From positions 310,001 to 374,000 of the forward strand of contig CAYULW010000004.1 in NCBI GenBank assembly GCA_964445815.1: a stretch of 64,000 nucleotides of DNA, in the 5' to 3' direction. Origin of the DNA: CAYULW01 sp964445815 (GTDB lineage: Bacteria; Bacteroidota; Bacteroidia; Flavobacteriales_E; Vicingaceae). Numbering within the stretch: position 1 is the first letter of the stretch; each line of letters begins with the position of its first letter. This document shows positions 1 to 7,184 of the stretch, one piece after another. A program made the position numbers and the translations under genes. Below the pieces are notes generated by a model. The model ran no database searches. It saw only the letters and a list, made by a program, of their open reading frames with translations, and was not told the origin of the DNA.

Positions 1-269
1 AAAAGTACAACCTTACAGCAGATATGAATGGTGAGCCTCGTCCTTTTGTGGTTACTGAGGAATATGAGAAAGTCTTCCCATTCGAAATTTATCCGGTTCA
101 ATTGATTAAAGCCATAATGGTTCAAGATATCGAATTGATGGAGAATTTGGGCATTTACGAAGTCGCTCCTGAAGATTTTGCATTGTGTGAAACGGTATGT
201 ACTTCAAAGATAGAATCTCAGAAGATTGTCAGAGATGGATTGTTAAAGTTAAAAGCTGAAATGAGCTAA
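1..269 (+). CDS. nqrA: Na+-translocating NADH:quinone reductase subunit A, C-terminal part (partial)
   Basis: This is the 3' end of a gene cut by the left window edge. The open frame starts at base 3 and gives 88 residues. NqrA is the large peripheral subunit of the sodium-pumping NADH:quinone oxidoreductase and is implicated in quinone binding on the cytoplasmic side. The segment LGIYEVAPEDFALCE followed by VCTSKIES is the typical end of NqrA. The next gene, nqrB, starts 21 bases downstream, so the identity is supported by both sequence and operon position. The internal ATG at base 24 is not the true start, because the frame remains open upstream of it. Confidence 0.95.
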   Translation, partial: KYNLTADMNGEPRPFVVTEEYEKVFPFEIYPVQLIKAIMVQDIELMENLGIYEVAPEDFALCETVCTSKIESQKIVRDGLLKLKAEMS

Positions 270-290
270 TTCATTAAAATCAAAGATTAG

Positions 291-1481
291 ATGAATCCTA
301 TACATAATTTATTAGAAAAGATTAAGCCGAACTTTGAAGAAGGAGGGAAGCTGGAAAAATTTTATCCAGTTTACGATGGTTTTGCAACATTCCTTTTTGT
401 GCCGGGACATACGACACATTCAGGCTCACATATCCGAGATGGTATTGATTTGAAACGCACCATGATTATGGTGGTTCTTGCAATGGTTCCTGCTCTTTTA
501 TTCGGAATGTGGAATACAGGCTACCAGCATTTTTTAGCACTTGGAGAAACAGTGACCTTTATGGATCAGTTTTTATATGGAGCAATGCAAGTAATGCCAT
601 TGGTGATTGTTTCGTATGCAGTTGGTTTAGGAGTTGAATTTATTTTTTGCATCATTAAGAAACATCAGATTCAGGAAGGATTCTTGGTTTCAGGAATGCT
701 AATTCCATTGTGTCTTCCTGTTGAGATTCCATTATGGATGGTTGCTGTAGCTACGATTTTTGCGGTAGTGATTGGAAAAGAAGTTTTTGGTGGAACAGGA
801 ATGAATATTGTCAATATCGCTTTAACAGCCAGAGCTTTCTTGTTCTTTGCTTATCCAACTTGGATGTCAGGAGATAAAGTGTGGATTGGTGGAGGAACGG
901 ATTCTGCAACACAATTCATTGACGGTTCTACAGGAGCGACACTGCTCGCTCAGGCAACTGAGAAATCATCCGGTTTTGTAGATGTAGCAGGTAATCCTTA
1001 TGGAGACACCTTTATGAGTGCATTTATGGGAATGATTCCCGGTTCTATCGGTGAAACGTCGACTCTAGCTATTTTAATAGGAGCCGCTATTTTATTAATT
1101 ACAGGTATTGCTTCTTGGAAAATCATGTTATCAGGTGTTGCAGGTGGATACGTTATGGGTTTACTATTTAACCTTTGGGATGCCAATGCATTTATGGCTG
1201 TTCCTGCACATGAGCAATTGGTTTTTGGAGGATTTGCATTTGGAATCGTTTTTATGGCAACCGACCCTGTTACAGCCGCTCAAACCAGCATGGGCAAGTA
1301 CATTTATGGTTTTTTGATCGGCTTTTTAGCCATCATGATCAGGGTCTTTAATCCTGCTTATCCTGAGGGTGTAATGTTGGCCATTCTATTTATGAATGTA
1401 ATGGCACCGTTGATCGATCATTATGTGATTCAATCCAATATTAAAAAGAGACAAAAAAGAGCAGTCCCTGCAGCTGCATAA
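291..1481 (+). CDS. nqrB: Na+-NQR subunit B, membrane subunit with covalent FMN
   Basis: This 396-residue integral membrane protein belongs to the Na+-pumping NADH:quinone reductase. It has about ten hydrophobic segments after a soluble N-terminus containing the FVPGHTTHSGSHIRDGID region. NqrB carries FMN linked through phosphate to a threonine in an SGAT-type motif. The equivalent here is DGSTGATL at residues 211-218, so Thr217 is the expected attachment residue. The serine usually found before Gly-Ala-Thr is a threonine. The gene lies between nqrA and nqrC with short gaps, in one operon. Family membership is clear; the flavin site is inferred from the motif. Confidence 0.97.
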   Translation: MNPIHNLLEKIKPNFEEGGKLEKFYPVYDGFATFLFVPGHTTHSGSHIRDGIDLKRTMIMVVLAMVPALLFGMWNTGYQHFLALGETVTFMDQFLYGAMQVMPLVIVSYAVGLGVEFIFCIIKKHQIQEGFLVSGMLIPLCLPVEIPLWMVAVATIFAVVIGKEVFGGTGMNIVNIALTARAFLFFAYPTWMSGDKVWIGGGTDSATQFIDGSTGATLLAQATEKSSGFVDVAGNPYGDTFMSAFMGMIPGSIGETSTLAILIGAAILLITGIASWKIMLSGVAGGYVMGLLFNLWDANAFMAVPAHEQLVFGGFAFGIVFMATDPVTAAQTSMGKYIYGFLIGFLAIMIRVFNPAYPEGVMLAILFMNVMAPLIDHYVIQSNIKKRQKRAVPAAA

Positions 1482-1491
1482 ATTATAAGTT

Positions 1492-2214
1492 ATGGACGTT
1501 AATAAGAATTCATACACCTTTACCTTTTCTGCCATCTTGGTGATTGTAGTGGCAGCTGTTTTAGCTTTTGCAGCTGAAAGCTTAAAGCCAATGCAAAAGG
1601 AAAACATGCGTTTGGAAAAAATGCAAAATATTCTGGCTTCTGTAAAGATTGAGGCAACACCAGAAGAAGCAAAAGAGAAATTCGATCAATACATAGTAGA
1701 GCAAAAATTACTCAACAGTAAAGGAGAAGTCATTGCGCCTCAAGGCAAAACAGCATTTGATATTGATGTGGTTAAAGAGTTCAAAGGTTTAGATGAAGAC
1801 GAAAGAAATTATCCTCTTTTTATATTCGAAGACAATGGAGAAAGAAAGTACATTATTCCGTTAGCCGGAAAGGGACTTTGGGGACCCATCTGGGGTTATG
1901 TGGCATTCAATGGCGACATGAACTCCGTCTACGGTTCAACCTTTGATCATAAAACAGAAACTCCGGGCTTAGGCGCTGAAATAAAGGAAACATGGTTTCA
2001 GGAGCGCTTTATAGGAAAAGAGATTTTTTCCGATTCCGGAGAGTACGAATCAATTGAAGTTGTGAAAGGCGGATCAGGGTCTGATGGAAATCCACATAAA
2101 GTAGATGGAATTTCAGGAGGGACGATTACCTCAAAAGGAGTAGGAGAGATGATCGAAAGAACATTGAAGATTTATGTTCCGTTTTTTAAACAAAATCAAA
2201 CAGCAGCACTTTAA
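1492..2214 (+). CDS. nqrC: Na+-NQR subunit C, FMN-binding
   Basis: This 240-residue protein has one N-terminal membrane segment (about residues 9-29) and a periplasmic FMN-binding domain. It passes electrons inside the sodium-pumping NADH dehydrogenase. Conserved blocks are GKGLWGPIWGY (126-136), HKTETPGLGAEI (153-164) and the flavinylation motif SGGTITS (208-214). Thr211 is the expected covalent FMN residue; the usual SGAT is SGGT here. A separate flavin transferase (ApbE) is normally needed, and none is seen in this window. The gene sits 10 bases after nqrB and 15 before nqrD. Confidence 0.97.
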   Translation: MDVNKNSYTFTFSAILVIVVAAVLAFAAESLKPMQKENMRLEKMQNILASVKIEATPEEAKEKFDQYIVEQKLLNSKGEVIAPQGKTAFDIDVVKEFKGLDEDERNYPLFIFEDNGERKYIIPLAGKGLWGPIWGYVAFNGDMNSVYGSTFDHKTETPGLGAEIKETWFQERFIGKEIFSDSGEYESIEVVKGGSGSDGNPHKVDGISGGTITSKGVGEMIERTLKIYVPFFKQNQTAAL

Positions 2215-2229
2215 TTAAATACAATTTAG

Positions 2230-2898
2230 ATGAGTGAAACAGCAGAACTAGTAGAAAAAGAGCCTAAAGAGCCTCTTTTTTCTAAGAAGAATAAAGCCTT
2301 ACTATCAGATCCATTAAATGATGATAACCCTATCACTATTCAAGTACTTGGTATTTGTTCAGCTTTAGCCATTACTGTCCAGGTAAAACAAGCTTTTGTA
2401 ATGGCCATATCGGTTTTAGCCGTAATGATAGGAGCTAACCTTATTGTTTCCTGGTTGAGAAATTTGATTCCTAGTAGAGTAAGAATCATTGTGCAGTTAG
2501 TTATCGTAGCAGCCTTAGTAATTCTTGTCGATCAGGTACTTAAGGCTTTTGTGTACGATGTAAGTAAGCAATTGTCGGTATTTGTCGGTTTGATTATAAC
2601 CAACTGTATCATTATGGGACGTTTAGAAGCTTTTGCTTTGGGCAATAAAGCTTGGCCTTCATTTTTGGATGCCATTGGTAATGCAGCAGGATACGGCTGG
2701 ATATTGATTGCTGTAGCAGTTGTAAGAGAGTTGTTCGGTTCAGGTAAATTTTGGGGTTATCAAGTCATTCCCGATGCCTTTTATGAGATGGGATACTTTA
2801 ATAATGGTTTGATGATCTTGCCTCCAATGGCTTTGATTACTGTTGGTATCATTATATGGATCCAACGTTCGAGAAACCATAAATTAATAGAAGACTAA
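2230..2898 (+). CDS. nqrD: Na+-NQR subunit D
   Basis: This 222-residue membrane protein has about six transmembrane helices after a charged N-terminus of roughly 33 residues, which is longer than in the Vibrio protein. NqrD and NqrE form a symmetric pair, and published structures place an intramembrane 2Fe-2S centre between them. The expected ligand cysteines are visible in GICSALAI (Cys43) and ITNCIIMGR (Cys126). The gene is third from the end of the nqr operon, with an 11-base tail of weak spacer before nqrE. Confidence 0.96.
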   Translation: MSETAELVEKEPKEPLFSKKNKALLSDPLNDDNPITIQVLGICSALAITVQVKQAFVMAISVLAVMIGANLIVSWLRNLIPSRVRIIVQLVIVAALVILVDQVLKAFVYDVSKQLSVFVGLIITNCIIMGRLEAFALGNKAWPSFLDAIGNAAGYGWILIAVAVVRELFGSGKFWGYQVIPDAFYEMGYFNNGLMILPPMALITVGIIIWIQRSRNHKLIED

Positions 2899-2908
2899 AG
2901 AAATAATC

Positions 2909-3523
2909 ATGGAGTATTTTAACATTTTTGTCAAATCCATCTTTATTGATAACATGATCTTTGCCTACTTCTTAGGCATGTGTTCGTATTTGGCAGTATC
3001 AAAAACAGTAAAAACCGGTGTTGGTTTAGGAGCAGCGGTAATCTTTGTATTGGGAGTTACAGTTCCCGTAAACTATCTTCTAGAGAATTATGTCTTGAAA
3101 GAAGGAGCTCTAGTATGGTTAGGAGAAGAGTTTGCAGAAGTTGACTTAAGCTTCTTGAGTTTTATCATGTTTATTGCGGTAATTGCCTCCATGGTTCAAT
3201 TGGTTGAGATGGCGGTTGAAAAATTTGCACCTGCGCTATACGGTGCTTTAGGAATTTTCTTGCCATTAATTGCTGTGAACTGTTCTATTCTAGGAGGTTC
3301 TTTATTTATGCAGGAAAGACAATATGCTAACATAGGAGAGGCAACCGTATTCGGTTTAGGCTCAGGTGTAGGTTGGTTTTTAGCGATAGTTGCCATTGCT
3401 GCAATTAGAGAGAAGATAAGATATTCAGATGTTCCTGCTCCTTTAAGAGGTCTGGGAATCACATTTATTATTACCGGATTGATGGGTATAGCTTTTATGA
3501 GCTTTATGGGAATCGAATTGTAA
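2909..3523 (+). CDS. nqrE: Na+-NQR subunit E
   Basis: This 204-residue membrane protein has about six helices and is the partner of NqrD in the sodium pump. The cysteines expected to hold the shared intramembrane iron-sulfur centre are Cys25 in LGMCSYLAV and Cys125 in AVNCSILGG. Length and motif order match the family. It follows nqrD closely and precedes nqrF by 21 bases, so it is part of the same transcript. Confidence 0.96.
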   Translation: MEYFNIFVKSIFIDNMIFAYFLGMCSYLAVSKTVKTGVGLGAAVIFVLGVTVPVNYLLENYVLKEGALVWLGEEFAEVDLSFLSFIMFIAVIASMVQLVEMAVEKFAPALYGALGIFLPLIAVNCSILGGSLFMQERQYANIGEATVFGLGSGVGWFLAIVAIAAIREKIRYSDVPAPLRGLGITFIITGLMGIAFMSFMGIEL

Positions 3524-3544
3524 TTAAAGAGAAATTTTAAAGAA

Positions 3545-4852
3545 ATGATATTTACATTAAGTACCGTTACCGTTGGAGCAGCAGTTGCTGTGGTATTGAT
3601 TGTTGTTCTGCTATTGGTGAGTTTGCTTTTATGGGCAAAAGCCAAATTGACTTCATCTGGCCCTGTAATGCTTAAGATTAATGGTGAGAAAGAAGTCGAG
3701 GTTTCTGCAGGAAACACTTTGCTAACTACTTTGGGAAATGAAAAAATATTCTTGCCTTCCGCTTGTGGTGGAGGCGGAACTTGTATCCAATGCCGTTGTA
3801 AGGTAATGAGTGGTGGAGGATCTATTTTACCTACAGAGGAACCACACTTTTCAAGAAAGGAAATTGCTGAGGGCTGGAGACTCGGTTGTCAGGTGAAGGT
3901 GAAAGAGGACATGGAGATAGAAGTGCCGGAGGAAGTATTTGGCATCAAGAAATGGGAAGCAACAGTAGTCTCCAATTATAATGTGGCTTCTTTTATTAAG
4001 GAGTTTATCGTTGAGTTACCTGAAGACATGGATTACAAGGCCGGTGGTTACATTCAAATTGAAATTCCTAAGTCGGTAGTTAATTATAAAGACATAGACA
4101 TTACTGCACATCCTGAAGAGCATCCCGGTGAACCTGAAAAATTTAAGTTAGAGTGGGATAAATTCAATCTTTGGAATCTTCATATGAAGAATGATGAATT
4201 AGTTGAGCGTGCCTATTCTATGGCTTCTTATCCTGCAGAAGGTCGAAGAATAATGCTGAACGTTCGTGTAGCTACTCCACCATGGGATAGAGATAAGAAC
4301 GGATGGATGAATGTCAATCCCGGGGTGGCATCTTCTTATATCTTTAATTGTAAGAAAGGAGATAAGGTAACCGTTTCAGGTCCTTATGGTGAGTTCTTTA
4401 TTAAAGAAACAGATGCTGAAATGTTATACATTGGAGGAGGAGCAGGCATGGCTCCAATGCGTTCTCACCTGTATCATTTATTCAGAACTGTGAAAACCGG
4501 AAGAAAAGTGACCTACTGGTATGGTGGCCGTTCAAGAAGAGAACTATTTTATATCGATCATTTCAGAGCTCTGGAAAAAGACTTTCCTAACTTCAAGTTC
4601 TATATGGTTTTATCTGAACCACTTGAAGAAGACAATTGGAAGGTTAAAAAAGACATGGAAGACGAAGGAGATGGATTTGTTGGTTTTGTACATCAATCAG
4701 TGATTGATCAGTACCTTTCTAAGCATGATGCACCGGAAGAAATAGAGTTTTATTTTTGTGGCCCGCCAATGATGAATCAAGCCGTTTTGAAAATGTGCGA
4801 TGATTGGGGAGTACCGGAAGAGAATGTAAGTTTTGATGATTTTGGTGGATAG
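3545..4852 (+). CDS. nqrF: Na+-NQR subunit F, NADH-oxidising flavoprotein
   Basis: This is the electron-entry subunit. It oxidises NADH with FAD and passes electrons to a 2Fe-2S centre. Residues 8-31 form an N-terminal membrane anchor. The ferredoxin-type domain has Cys74, Cys80, Cys83 and Cys115 (CGGGGTC, IQCRC, GCQV). The FAD site is RAYSMASYP (222-230), and the NAD site is GGGAGMAPMRS (297-307). At 435 residues it is somewhat longer than typical gamma-proteobacterial NqrF, with extra sequence around residues 178-205. It ends the operon, and a strong terminator follows 20 bases downstream. Confidence 0.97.
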   Translation: MIFTLSTVTVGAAVAVVLIVVLLLVSLLLWAKAKLTSSGPVMLKINGEKEVEVSAGNTLLTTLGNEKIFLPSACGGGGTCIQCRCKVMSGGGSILPTEEPHFSRKEIAEGWRLGCQVKVKEDMEIEVPEEVFGIKKWEATVVSNYNVASFIKEFIVELPEDMDYKAGGYIQIEIPKSVVNYKDIDITAHPEEHPGEPEKFKLEWDKFNLWNLHMKNDELVERAYSMASYPAEGRRIMLNVRVATPPWDRDKNGWMNVNPGVASSYIFNCKKGDKVTVSGPYGEFFIKETDAEMLYIGGGAGMAPMRSHLYHLFRTVKTGRKVTYWYGGRSRRELFYIDHFRALEKDFPNFKFYMVLSEPLEEDNWKVKKDMEDEGDGFVGFVHQSVIDQYLSKHDAPEEIEFYFCGPPMMNQAVLKMCDDWGVPEENVSFDDFGG

Positions 4853-4871
4853 ACACCAATCAATTAAGAAG

Positions 4872-4901
4872 AAAAGCCCCTGCTAATTAGCAGGGGCTTT
4901 T
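4872..4901 (+). terminator. Rho-independent terminator of the nqr operon (bidirectional)
   Basis: A perfect 13-bp stem (AAAAGCCCCTGCT, loop AATT, AGCAGGGGCTTTT) runs into a T-tract on the plus strand, with A residues on the other side. It lies between convergent nqrF and the VOC-family gene, so it probably ends transcription from both directions. Confidence 0.93.
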
Positions 4902-4915
4902 TTATGAGTTATAAT

Positions 4916-5341
4916 TTACTTTGTCGTTGGCCCGCCCATATCTGTAAATACTTTATCTACAGGTTCCCAAAGCTCAATTTTATTGCCTTCCGGATCCATG
5001 ATATGTACAAATTTTCCATAATCGTATTCTACTATCTCATCGACAACAGTTACTCCATTGGCTTTTAGATTTTTGACTAATTGCTCAATATTTTGAACCC
5101 TGTAGTTGATCATAAATTGCTTCTCAGAAGGCTCAAAATAGTTTGTGTCTTCTGCAAAAGGACTCCATTGTAAATAATTGATTTCGTCAGGACGGTGGGC
5201 ATTTCTGAATTCAAAAGAAGAACCATATTGGGTAGTGGCTAATCCTAAATTCTGACTATACCATTCTTTTGTTTTGTTTGGGTCTTCACATCTAAAGAAG
5301 ATGCCTCCAACTCCTGTTACTTTTGCTTCTTGCTTGCTCAT
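4916..5341 (-). CDS. VOC-superfamily (glyoxalase/bleomycin-resistance fold) protein
   Basis: This 141-residue protein has a single vicinal-oxygen-chelate domain. It shows the opening VGGIFFRCEDPNKTKEWY (about 11-28), a central EYDYGKFVHIMDPEGNKIELWEP region and the acidic metal-ligand position in IELWEP. Such proteins bind a divalent metal and act as lyases, isomerases or dioxygenases; the substrate cannot be read from the sequence. Its start overlaps the stop of the upstream DUF4199 gene by 4 bases, so the two are translationally coupled. Confidence 0.85.
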   Translation of the reverse strand: MSKQEAKVTGVGGIFFRCEDPNKTKEWYSQNLGLATTQYGSSFEFRNAHRPDEINYLQWSPFAEDTNYFEPSEKQFMINYRVQNIEQLVKNLKANGVTVVDEIVEYDYGKFVHIMDPEGNKIELWEPVDKVFTDMGGPTTK

Positions 5342-5856
5342 GACTTATTTTTTTTAAGTGTTAATGCTGTTAATAATGAAATTAATAGTCCTACCGGAAG
5401 AATCTCCATATACGTAATTAATATTTTGAAAAATGGGTTTTTATACAATTCGCCCCATTCATTCATCTCCCCGAGATAAGCCTCAATTTCAGCTTGACTA
5501 CTTCCACTTTCCTTCATCTGTTCAACCATATTATTGATATACGTGTCCATAAAATCGGGTAAAAAGAAGTGAGAAAGAATCATCCAAGTGATGACATAAA
5601 GTGTAGAGGCAATAACCGCAATGTATAAACCTGTTAAAAAGGCCTTTCCAAAAGAGATATAGCCTTCCAATTGATTGTTGCGGTAACTTCTTACACCAAT
5701 AAAAATGGTAGATAATGCTACAATCATTGTCGCATAACCGAGCAATTCGGAATTGCCCATATCGGTATCCGCATCCATAAAAGGAATGGTAAAAACCATA
5801 AAGAGAGAAACTATAGCCCCACCGATCAGGCCATATTTAATTACATCTTTTTTCAT
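5338..5856 (-). CDS. DUF4199-type membrane protein
   Basis: This 172-residue protein has about four hydrophobic helices (approximate residues 8-25, 38-55, 72-96 and 144-165). A soluble loop rich in E, M and N (FLPDFMDTYINNMVEQ onward) sits before the last helix. The layout matches DUF4199 proteins, which are common in Bacteroidota and have no known function. It is the first gene of a two-gene unit with the VOC protein. A TAATTTTG promoter box and two dyad sites lie upstream. Confidence 0.78.
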   Translation of the reverse strand: MKKDVIKYGLIGGAIVSLFMVFTIPFMDADTDMGNSELLGYATMIVALSTIFIGVRSYRNNQLEGYISFGKAFLTGLYIAVIASTLYVITWMILSHFFLPDFMDTYINNMVEQMKESGSSQAEIEAYLGEMNEWGELYKNPFFKILITYMEILPVGLLISLLTALTLKKNKS

Positions 5857-5875
5857 AATACAAATTTTTGTTGTT

Positions 5876-5883
5876 CAAAATTA
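5876..5883 (-). promoter_or_regulatory. -7 promoter box (TAnnTTTG) for the DUF4199-VOC unit
   Basis: On the minus strand these bases read TAATTTTG, an exact match to the Bacteroidota -7 consensus TAnnTTTG. The box lies 20 bases upstream of the DUF4199 ATG, giving a short leader. No clear -33 element was seen. Confidence 0.55.
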
Positions 5884-5921
5884 TGCCACAAAGGAGTTAA
5901 AATATGCTTAAAAGAAGTTCA

Positions 5922-5960
5922 TACTTTAGTACCAAATGAACAAATCAGTACTAAAGTACT
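5922..5960. promoter_or_regulatory. Paired TACTTTAGTA dyads upstream of the DUF4199 promoter
   Basis: Two nearly self-complementary copies are present: TACTTTAGTAC at 5922-5932 and AGTACTAAAGTACT at 5947-5960, with centres about 26 bases apart. They lie 40-85 bases upstream of the DUF4199 -7 box, and the second overlaps the stop codon of the LuxR-type gene. They could be operator sites, or together form a hairpin (11-bp stem, 15-base loop) ending the luxR-type transcript. No clear T-tract follows, so an operator role is favoured but unproven. Confidence 0.4.
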
Positions 5961-6384
5961 AATTCAGCAAGCCCAATTCTCTGGCCTTCTGTATCGCCTG
6001 AGTTCTTCTATTGACGTTTAGTTTCGCATACAAATTACTGGAATGGGTCTTTATGGTGCTTTCACTTAGAAATAGTTTGCTTGCAATTTGCTGATTACTT
6101 AGCCCTTCAGCCATTCCGATAAGAACATCCATTTCTCGGTTCGAGAGATCCAGCTGTTTTTGTATTTCGGCATTGGTTTTTAAATCGCTAATGTCAGGTT
6201 GTCGTTGTTTTTTATTGACCCACTTTATGCCTGTCCAGATGCCTAGAACTGTAAAAATAATAGCAATAGAACCAATGTAGAACTCTTGAGAGAAGCTTTT
6301 GACAAGATAGCTATACTCCATGTACTTGAGCAAAGAGAAGAGTATAAATAAGCCTAATCCATAGAAGATGACTTGCTTTCGCAT
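5959..6384 (-). CDS. LuxR-type response regulator-like protein with membrane N-terminus
   Basis: This 141-residue protein has two hydrophobic segments (about residues 5-20 and 34-50). It ends in a LuxR/FixJ helix-turn-helix: LSNREMDVLIGMAEGLSNQQ from residue 79, then SESTIKTHSSNLYAKLNV. There is no receiver or sensor domain. It is therefore probably a membrane-anchored DNA-binding protein that senses something through its membrane part or a partner. It is transcribed alone on the minus strand, downstream of msrB with a gap of about 30 bases. The target is unknown; the dyads just downstream are possible but unproven sites. Confidence 0.85.
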   Translation of the reverse strand: MRKQVIFYGLGLFILFSLLKYMEYSYLVKSFSQEFYIGSIAIIFTVLGIWTGIKWVNKKQRQPDISDLKTNAEIQKQLDLSNREMDVLIGMAEGLSNQQIASKLFLSESTIKTHSSNLYAKLNVNRRTQAIQKARELGLLN

Positions 6385-6414
6385 GCTGCAAATTAAACAA
6401 TTTGCGATGAGATG

Positions 6415-6858
6415 CTAATCTATTTTTTCAAGTGAGAGGGCATTCACACAATACCTCAAGCCACTAGGTTCGGGACCATCTGGGAAAACATGACCGAGAT
6501 GTGCATCGCATACATTACAAGTACATTCTACTCGTATCATGCCATAACTCGCGTCTTTGTAATAAGCGACATGATGAATGTCAACAGGCTGAGTGAAAGA
6601 AGGCCAACCAGTTCCGCTTTCAAATTTTTCGTTTGCATCAAACAGGGGAGTTTTGCAGCACTTGCAAGCATATTCTCCGGGATCAAAAAGGCTACACATA
6701 TCAGAGCTATGTGCTCGTTCTGTACCTTTATGCCTCGTCACATAATATTCTTCTTCACTTAAAAGCGTTTTCCACTCGGTATCTGTTTTTTCAATACGTT
6801 TCGGGGGATTCAGATTGCCCTTTTCAGCATAATGAATAATGTCATTCCAATCTAACAT
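6415..6858 (-). CDS. msrB: Peptide methionine-(R)-S-oxide reductase MsrB
   Basis: This 147-residue protein repairs oxidised methionine by reducing the R-sulfoxide. The zinc site is two CxxC pairs (Cys65/Cys68 in CKCC and Cys114/Cys117 in CNVC). Other family blocks are GTGWPSF (82-88), HLGHVFPDGP and the catalytic RYCVN with Cys137. There is no signal peptide, so it should be cytoplasmic. No MsrA is fused or adjacent. It is followed by the LuxR-type gene and preceded by the small DUF2892 gene on the same strand. Confidence 0.96.
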   Translation of the reverse strand: MLDWNDIIHYAEKGNLNPPKRIEKTDTEWKTLLSEEEYYVTRHKGTERAHSSDMCSLFDPGEYACKCCKTPLFDANEKFESGTGWPSFTQPVDIHHVAYYKDASYGMIRVECTCNVCDAHLGHVFPDGPEPSGLRYCVNALSLEKID

Positions 6859-6886
6859 TAATTGTCTCTGTCAATTATACGATATG

Positions 6887-7090
6887 CTATTGTCTCGGGC
6901 AGGAACTGAAACCAAAAATGGCATATAGTCCGCAAAAACTCAAGAAGCTAGTGAGAACCAGTACTGCTCCTATAGCCAACAAGACAATGCCTAAGGTACC
7001 GGTTATGGTTTGCGTAAAATAAAGCACGGAAATAACTGCAGCAATAAGCAGTCGAATGATTTTATCAGTTGTACCAACGTTCTTTTTCAT
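6887..7090 (-). CDS. Small DUF2892 (YgaP-type) membrane protein, copy 1
   Basis: This 67-residue protein has two hydrophobic helices. It begins MKKNVGTTDKIIRLLIA, followed by TGTLGIVLLAIGAVLVLTSF and a Cys-containing SFCGLY. This is the DUF2892 inner-membrane domain, found alone or fused to rhodanese domains. A closely similar second copy is at 15920-16132. The role is unknown. A near-match promoter box (TACATTTA) lies upstream on the minus strand. Confidence 0.85.
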   Translation of the reverse strand: MKKNVGTTDKIIRLLIAAVISVLYFTQTITGTLGIVLLAIGAVLVLTSFLSFCGLYAIFGFSSCPRQ

Positions 7091-7184
7091 AATTTAAAAT
7101 TTTACTAAATGTAAGACATCTTAGAATTGTTTTTGTTGCAATAACGACAAATGAATAAACAAACTTTTTGATTGTAAAATCATG

